64,000 nucleotides of DNA, taken from Microplitis mediator (lineage: Eukaryota > Arthropoda > Insecta > Hymenoptera > Braconidae). Location: assembly GCF_029852145.1 (NCBI RefSeq), contig NC_079970.1, positions 6,572,001-6,636,000 on the forward strand. The letters are read 5' to 3'. Position 1 is the stretch's first letter. Each line of letters opens with the position of its first letter. Position numbers and translations under genes: made by a program. Under the pieces are notes generated by a model. The model saw only the letters and a list, made by a program, of their open reading frames with translations. It ran no database searches and was not told where the DNA came from. Positions 58,901 to 64,000 of the stretch are shown one piece after another.

Positions 58901-61900
58901 ATTGAAACTGATTCATTCCCAGAACAAAAAAATAAATTTATTTTAACTGCTATAATTTTTTTGACATATTTGAGTTAGTTAACTTGATTTTGGCTACACT
59001 TAATTTTTTTAACTTCCATATGACTTTTTTAACTTAAAAATTTGAGTCAACTAAGTCAAATTAAAGTCACGTTGATTTGGATTTGATTTCAATGACTTGA
59101 ATTTAAGTCAACTAAGTAAAACCCAAGTCAAACTGTACTTAGTTGACGTAAATCGTTACTAAGACAACTTACTCAAAGCCAAAAAAGTTTTCATATCTTG
59201 AAATGTGTTTTTGATTTATTCAAAAAAGAACTTAAACTTGACTTGCTTTGTATTCAATTTTAAAATTACACCAAAATGAAGTTATTTTTTTGACCCGTGT
59301 TCCGATTTAACTCAATCGGAATCCAACAGGATTTTAATCTGATCCAATCGAATTTCTTAACCAGGATGGTTATTATTAAATTTGTTCATCGTCAATATTG
59401 CTTTATATCAACCGCTTTGGTCTTACTAAACCGGGCTTATTGTCTGGCGTATAATGTAGCTAATACTCTATAAAATATCCCTGTTAGTGTGTCAACGTCA
59501 CCGATTTAAGAACTATTTCGTTCAACAATATGATATTGATCATATTTTATACATTTCTTATATGTCCCATCCTGCCGGATATATAATTTTTTTCAAATGA
59601 GAAATCACCAAAAAAAAAAAAAAAATGCAGTCACGTTAGAAATATCATTTAACAAACATAGTTTTGGCAGCTACTAAGTCGAAATATATATATATAAATA
59701 TATATATGTATAACGACGAAAAAAATCGGATGGAATTTTTCACTCTAACATCCAGTGGGCCTAACAAGTCCTTACGAAACGAAACATAACTTATATTTTT
59801 GTTGGTTGAATACAAGAAGAAGTAGGTAATGTAGAGTTGGTGGATGCTAAGGAACCTGGCGAACACAATGGCGATTCAAACTTCATCATACCCAAGAGAG
59901 AAATTGTTTCTCAAATCAATTCTCCGGACAGTATCAGCCCAAAATTAAATGTTAGTATCTATTATAATAAACCAGTCCCATTATTTGCCAGTGTATGATA
60001 CAGTATACATGCATATATAATGAAGAAAAAATACATTTAATAGACAATAAATAATATTCATTTTACTAAAAATTCTTATTTATTCAATTTCTTCTGTTTT
60101 ATAAAAAAAAGTGACCGAATTTCATAGGGTCGGAATGAAATTGATCATTTTTTAACAGTAAAAAAAAATAGTGATTACGTAAAACTAATATTAATTTTTT
60201 TTAATTTTTTAAAAAGGATGGGTTTTATACGGTGGTTTCGTTGAATGACGGACTCATACTCTATTCGTCAAGTTCTCTACAAACGGCACTTGGTTACCCA
60301 AAAAACAGTTGGCTCGGTTGTTCATTCATTGACTTTATTCATCCAAATAACAGAAAATTATTTATGGATAAACTTTCCGATGGAATTTTTCTATTATTAA
60401 ACAATCGTCAAGAAAGTACGTGTTTAATAATAAATAATAACTTTTATATATCATATACACTAGTGCAAAAAATTTATGAAAGAATCTTGTAGAGAATTTA
60501 TTAGTTTTCAAAGCTGCCCTCTAATGTACGGTGCAATCATTGGTAGCTAAGATATCAATGATCAAAGCTATAAGGATCCTTTTTCATTTTAAGGCCGATA
60601 TTTCCACGACAAATTGTCGTGTACGGCTAGAAAAAAAACAAAAAAAAAAATTACAGCTAAATGAATTTGCTAACTGGTCTCTGCAATATTTCTCAGGATT
60701 GCGCAATAACCGTAAAGCTAAAAAAATTCTTGAAACTAAAAATTTAAAGCTGTTAAATTATTTTTTTAAGATCCCGATACGATAATTTTTCACAGTTACG
60801 GCTTTTCAAAAATCACTAAGAAATTTCTAATATTTTTCTGTTCCTTTAATTTTTTGAATCAGTGTATGTAGAAGAAAAAATTATAAATTATGTGTGATAA
60901 TTAACATTTAATTTTTAATCATTAATTATTTAGATATCAACGAACAACGAACAAATTTCTTTTGCAATTTACAATGTAATCCGCACAATATCCAGAAAAA
61001 TGATGATTCAGATGCTAACCAAAAATCATTACATCAAATTCAAATAGTAACAGATAATGAAAATACATCAATAAAAACATCAGCCTATTTACCATTTCAT
61101 ATGAGTTTGTGCTTCAAAAATTTTCTTGAATCTATGGAAAATGCACATTCATCTACAATGGCTTTAATAATAAGATCTGAGCCAATACTTTCTGCTTATG
61201 AAGGTATTCATATTAAATAATAATAATCACCAACGATTAATATTAATATTTAAATATCGATAAAAATAATTTCATTATTTCATTACATGATTTAAAATTT
61301 TTAACAACTTCAATTCATTTTTTTAAAAATCGTGGTTCATAAATCTTCACTAATTTTCGTAATTTAATTTTTTACCATAAAATTAGTATTCGGCGTTTTT
61401 ATTTGATGGAACTCGTGTAAAAAAAATCGTTTCAAAAATATTTCTAACACGTTCATGACAGTGAACTTCTAAAATTGAGACAATTCTGAACTTTAAGGTG
61501 AACATTTTTGGATCTTTGAAAAAATTATAAAGTGAACTATTTTCAACTGGTGTAGGCTTTTCCTGCGCGTATGTCTTTTTTATTTTTTGAGCAAAAATAA
61601 GTTGATTTGACAATTTGTAGGGTTCGAACATTAACATTAAAAAAAAAAGGAATTATTCATATTTACGACTCTTACCAGAATTATACAGATATAAGGCAAA
61701 AAAAATAAAAATATTTATGAACATTTTTTGACTTTTATTAGAACTTCATTTTAGGAAGATCAGTTTTTTTTTCTTTTATTGACTTGTTCAAAAATAGTTT
61801 AAAAAATGAGTAATTGGAATTAATTTTGAACTTATTATGAACTCAAAAAATTGTCGATTCAAATCAATTTTGCTTAAAAAATTTCAAATCTAGGTTTATA

Positions 61901-63896
61901 AAGAATGTTAAGGCTTTTTAATGATGGAGTTTTAAAATGTGTTATAGATCGATTCATTTATTTTTAATACACTTATGATTATTTATATAAACATGTCTTA
62001 ATAAAATAGAATTTTTTGTAGCAGCAGAAAATAAAATAACCTCATTTACAACTCGTCACAATGCAAACTGCCGTTTTACTCATCTCGACAACGAGGTGGT
62101 CCAGTATTTCGGTTACTTACCTCAAGATATGATGGAACGCTCAGTCTTCGATTACTATCATCCAGAGGATATGCCTTCTATCAAAGAGATCTACAAGACT
62201 GTGAGCATTTGTTGTAGACCGAAGCTTAAAAAAAAAATATTATTAAATGATCTAAACAGAATAAAAAAAAAAATTGGTCATTACGTAAAATATTGATACA
62301 AGTTAGAATAACAATTTTTGATTTTTAAATTTAACAGATTATTAGACTTTCTGGAGCGGCTTTCAAATCGAAACCATACAGATTTTATATTCACAATGGA
62401 GAATATATTTTATTGGAGACCGAGTGGTCGGCGTTTGTCAATCCGTGGGAGAAAAAAATTGAATTTGTTATAGGTCAACACCGTGTTCTTCGTGGTCCGG
62501 TTGATGTAAACATATTTCATCAAACTCAGCAACAATTATCAATGACTAATATAATGAATGATAATTTGAGTGAAGAAGTTTTGATTAAATCAAGGATCAT
62601 TGAGGGCGAGATCTGTGCCCTCCTTGCTGAGGTAATATCCCTTTTTTGTTAATTTATTCACGTGCACATTTATATTATAAAATGAAAAAAAATTTTAATA
62701 AATATTACGACTTATTGTTGTACTATTAAACAGGCAAGTACGAGTGGGTAGTGCTATTTTTATTTACTATACTAGTAATAATAATAATAATATATATATA
62801 ATTATAATTCTTAACAAGAACAAAATTCAGATAGCATTCTCACGTTGTATTTCCCATACAAAGTTTGGAAATCGGCCCTATATCGGGCCATTACTGGGCC
62901 AAGAATGTCGATTAATAGCTCAGCAATGGCAATTTTTATTTCCCGATAAACGGCTTATAGCCGGAATGATAACCTCGGCCCATTAATGGCGCTTGACTAT
63001 CAGCCGATTATTGGCAGCCAGAAATCGGCCAAGCAAGCAAATTAATTTAATAAAAAAAATTTGGGTCCTGCGGACCAGTCTTAAAACTTCCCGCTGTTTT
63101 CGAGCTCCTTGAGCTCGAAAAAATTGTTGCGCATACATTTTTGAGCTCAAAAATTCCTTTATATGCCGTTCTTTTCGAAAAAAAAACGTTTTTTACGATT
63201 TTTTCTCCAACGATATCTCTCAAACGAATTGACCGATTGAGATAGTTGAGGTGGCAATCGGCACGTTTTATTGAGTTCTAAAGCTGATCAGGTTTTAGAA
63301 TTGATTTATCAAGTTGTTTTGAGAAATTTCAAAAATACTAAAAAAAAAATTTTTTTTAATTCTTTCGACAACGGTTTCTCTTGAACGAATGAACCGATTT
63401 TGATGGTTGAGGTGGTATTCGAAACCAGTAATGCCAAAACATTTACATTCAAAAATTTTAATAAAAACTCACTTTAAATTGACTACGCAATCTTGATAAA
63501 AAATTAAACGGCTGCTGGTAATTAACCAGGTTTGGGCCATTACTAATTGCCAATGCTTGGCCGATTGACGGCAGTCAAACATCAGTCAACCTACGGGATT
63601 TTTTCCATTAACGGTGACTCTGTATGGGTTTGTATAACAATAATAATAATAATAAAAATAAGAACCGAAAAGGTACAATCATTGTTTGTACCTATTGGTG
63701 TCTTTATACGAATCCGTCTCTCTGTTTTTCTTCATCTTATGAGCAGAGAATCCAAAGCTGTACTTTCGATGGTGGCTCGGCTATAAAATTCAAAGATATC
63801 GCATCATTTGTCGAAAACAAGACTTGTGATAACGATAAGAATTCATTGCCTACATCTAGGACATCTGTAATGGATACGGATGAAAAGAGATTTTCG
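50644..63896 (+). CDS. per: Circadian clock protein PERIOD, 3' end beyond window
   Basis: Nine exons in consistent phase: 50644-50717, 54462-54548, 57731-57888, 59817-59950, 60217-60415, 60934-61203, 62022-62200, 62338-62631 and 63747-63896, giving 515 residues before the right edge. The N-terminus has KVSDSGYTNTCEHSQSQ and RSGSSGYCG, then a Lys-rich stretch (KEHQKKKSK) that may be a nuclear localisation signal. PAS-A (about 152-305) opens FYTVVSLNDGLILYSS and has LGYPKNSWLGCSFIDFIHP; PAS-B (about 315-440) has FGYLPQDMMERSVFDYYHP and ETEWSAFVNPWEKKIEF, followed by GQHRVLRGP. PER represses CLOCK:CYCLE with its partner (CRY2 or TIM) in the daily feedback loop. The C-terminal cytoplasmic and CLOCK-inhibitory regions are outside the window. 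The exon 3 start (after CCAATCAG) is set by frame; others are clear. Introns are long and transposon-filled. Confidence 0.9.
51070..51525. mobile_element. MITE with ACTGTAAAAAA ends (family N) in per intron 1
   Basis: Starts ACTGTAAAAAAGTTTAAGTC and ends ACCAAAAATTTTTTACAGT, with internal GGTGT-rich phrases (CCGCGGTGTCGTGTG, CCGCGATACCGTGTAAATTC). The end resembles those of families F and O-type elements at 40035 and 54640, so these may share a transposase. An open stretch from 51172 is not protein-like. Confidence 0.6.
51526..52482. other. per intron 1, middle
   Basis: No gene. Includes an inverted pair around 51575-51810 (CTCTTGTTTGAATTGCTATGG and its inverse near 51785-51810, both next to AGTAACACTGAC/GTATTACTGACACC), likely another small MITE, and a K-type end ACACGGAGAAAAAAAT at 52238-52253. 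Confidence 0.45.
52483..54055. repeat. 1.6-kb direct duplication, copy 2, in per intron 1
   Basis: Second copy of 46357-47995, same orientation. It lacks a segment near 52735 that copy 1 has between two TTTGAAC words, as expected of a deletion between short direct repeats. The K-type start at 52238 may belong to the left part of this unit. No coding sequence. Confidence 0.85.
54640..55702. mobile_element. Three nested elements in per intron 2
   Basis: Outer F-like element (54640-55702): CTGTAAAAATCGGAAGTTAA to CGATAATTTTTAACAGT, with GGAGTGA-type internal words. Inside it is a second element, 54867-55641, with ends ACAGTAAAAAATATTGTGT and ACACAATATTTTTTACTGT and many GTGTTAA/TTAACAC words. 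Inside that is a truncated family-A MITE (about 55240-55391) ending TTTAGGATCAT. Non-coding throughout. Confidence 0.7.
55703..56670. other. per intron 2, middle, with (AT)n
   Basis: An AT dinucleotide run of about 52 bases lies at 55879-55930. A hairpin-like pair ACGAAAAAATATATCCCGGC / GCCGGCATATATTTTTTCGT occurs at 56089-56190. No gene. Confidence 0.5.
56671..57142. mobile_element. 472-base inverted-repeat MITE, relative of 8331-9304
   Basis: Ends TTAGACTGTGGC(A) and TGCCACAGTCTAA-type with TA flanks; the arms are inverse copies through TTTTATTTGCC, TACGAAAATTACGTTGAATA and the CTTATTTAA segment. Shares TTTTGTAGAGCATT with the element at 8331-9304 but is half as long. Confidence 0.75.
57143..57730. 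other. per intron 2, right end
   Basis: AT-rich with no recognised repeat or gene up to the acceptor at 57730. Confidence 0.35.
57889..59816. other. per intron 3
   Basis: No gene. Two low-complexity zones stand out: degenerate TTTAAGAAATnATTTCTTA words (58610-58760) and repeated AAGTCAACTAAGTCAA-like words (59020-59170). CCGATTTAA/TTAAATCGG phrases at about 58815 and 59302 may be the ends of one element. Confidence 0.35.
60416..60933. other. per intron 5
   Basis: About 518 bases. No gene or recognised repeat. Short open stretches run into the intron but are chance. Confidence 0.4.
61204..62021. other. per intron 6
   Basis: About 818 bases, AT-rich, nothing recognised apart from a chance minus-strand open stretch at 61383-61637. 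Confidence 0.4.
62845..63600. mobile_element. GGCC-rich element (family O) with family-C insertion, per intron 8
   Basis: Left part (62845-63040) has many copies of ATCGGCC, GGGCCATTA and GCCGATTA; right part (63525-63600) continues with TTTGGGCCATTACTAATTGC and CTTGGCCGATTGACGGCAGT. Between them is a shortened family-C element (about 63050-63480, GGTCCTGCGGACCAGTC ... GATGGTTGAGG). C therefore split O. Non-coding. Confidence 0.6.
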
Positions 63897-64000
63897 GTGA
63901 CTATTATTTCATTTTATTTTCATGTTATATCATATCATATTATATTATTTATGTATTTAGACGTTGTAAGCTTTTTCTAATTATTCATTTGTTATTATTA

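Overview
The window is AT-rich insect nuclear DNA with spliced genes (GT-AG introns, most exons under 500 bases) and dense, mostly non-autonomous transposable elements. The gene set (TRIM23, VPS37A, PLOD, two oig-4-like genes, RBM45, an ankyrin-PRANC gene and period) points to Hymenoptera, most likely a parasitoid wasp: cellular ankyrin-PRANC genes are best known from parasitoids, and the PERIOD N-terminus looks hymenopteran. The species cannot be fixed from this sequence alone.

Layout. 1-512 (minus): 5' end of TRIM23, running off the left edge. 513-3547: shared upstream region with VPS37A, filled by nested repeats. 3548-8257 (plus): VPS37A, an ESCRT-I subunit. 8331-9304: a near-1-kb palindromic element. 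10246-20403 (minus): complete PLOD (procollagen lysyl hydroxylase), including a tandem pair of 147-base alternative exons. Its 5.2-kb intron holds two oig-4-like genes on the opposite strand (14036-14686 and 16269-17259). 20404-23627: intergenic, with paired and tandem MITEs. 23628-37302 (plus): RBM45. Its 11.6-kb last intron carries an intact single-exon ankyrin-PRANC gene (31213-32550), an element with 453-base nearly identical inverted arms (34612-36489) and a LINE fragment. 37303-50643: gene-poor, with an intact Tc1 transposon (44137-45724) and one copy of a 1.6-kb direct duplication. 50644-63896 (plus): nine exons of period, open at the right edge, with a CACGTG E-box just upstream.

The host genes are unrelated housekeeping, matrix, RNA-binding and clock genes and do not form one pathway. 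The notable features are architectural: genes inside introns of other genes, a probable mutually exclusive exon pair in PLOD, a probably transferred ankyrin-PRANC gene, and many layers of nested transposons whose insertion order can be read. Exon coordinates were set by hand from splice signals and reading-frame continuity; all phases agree across every junction given. Repeat families are given working letters (A to O).
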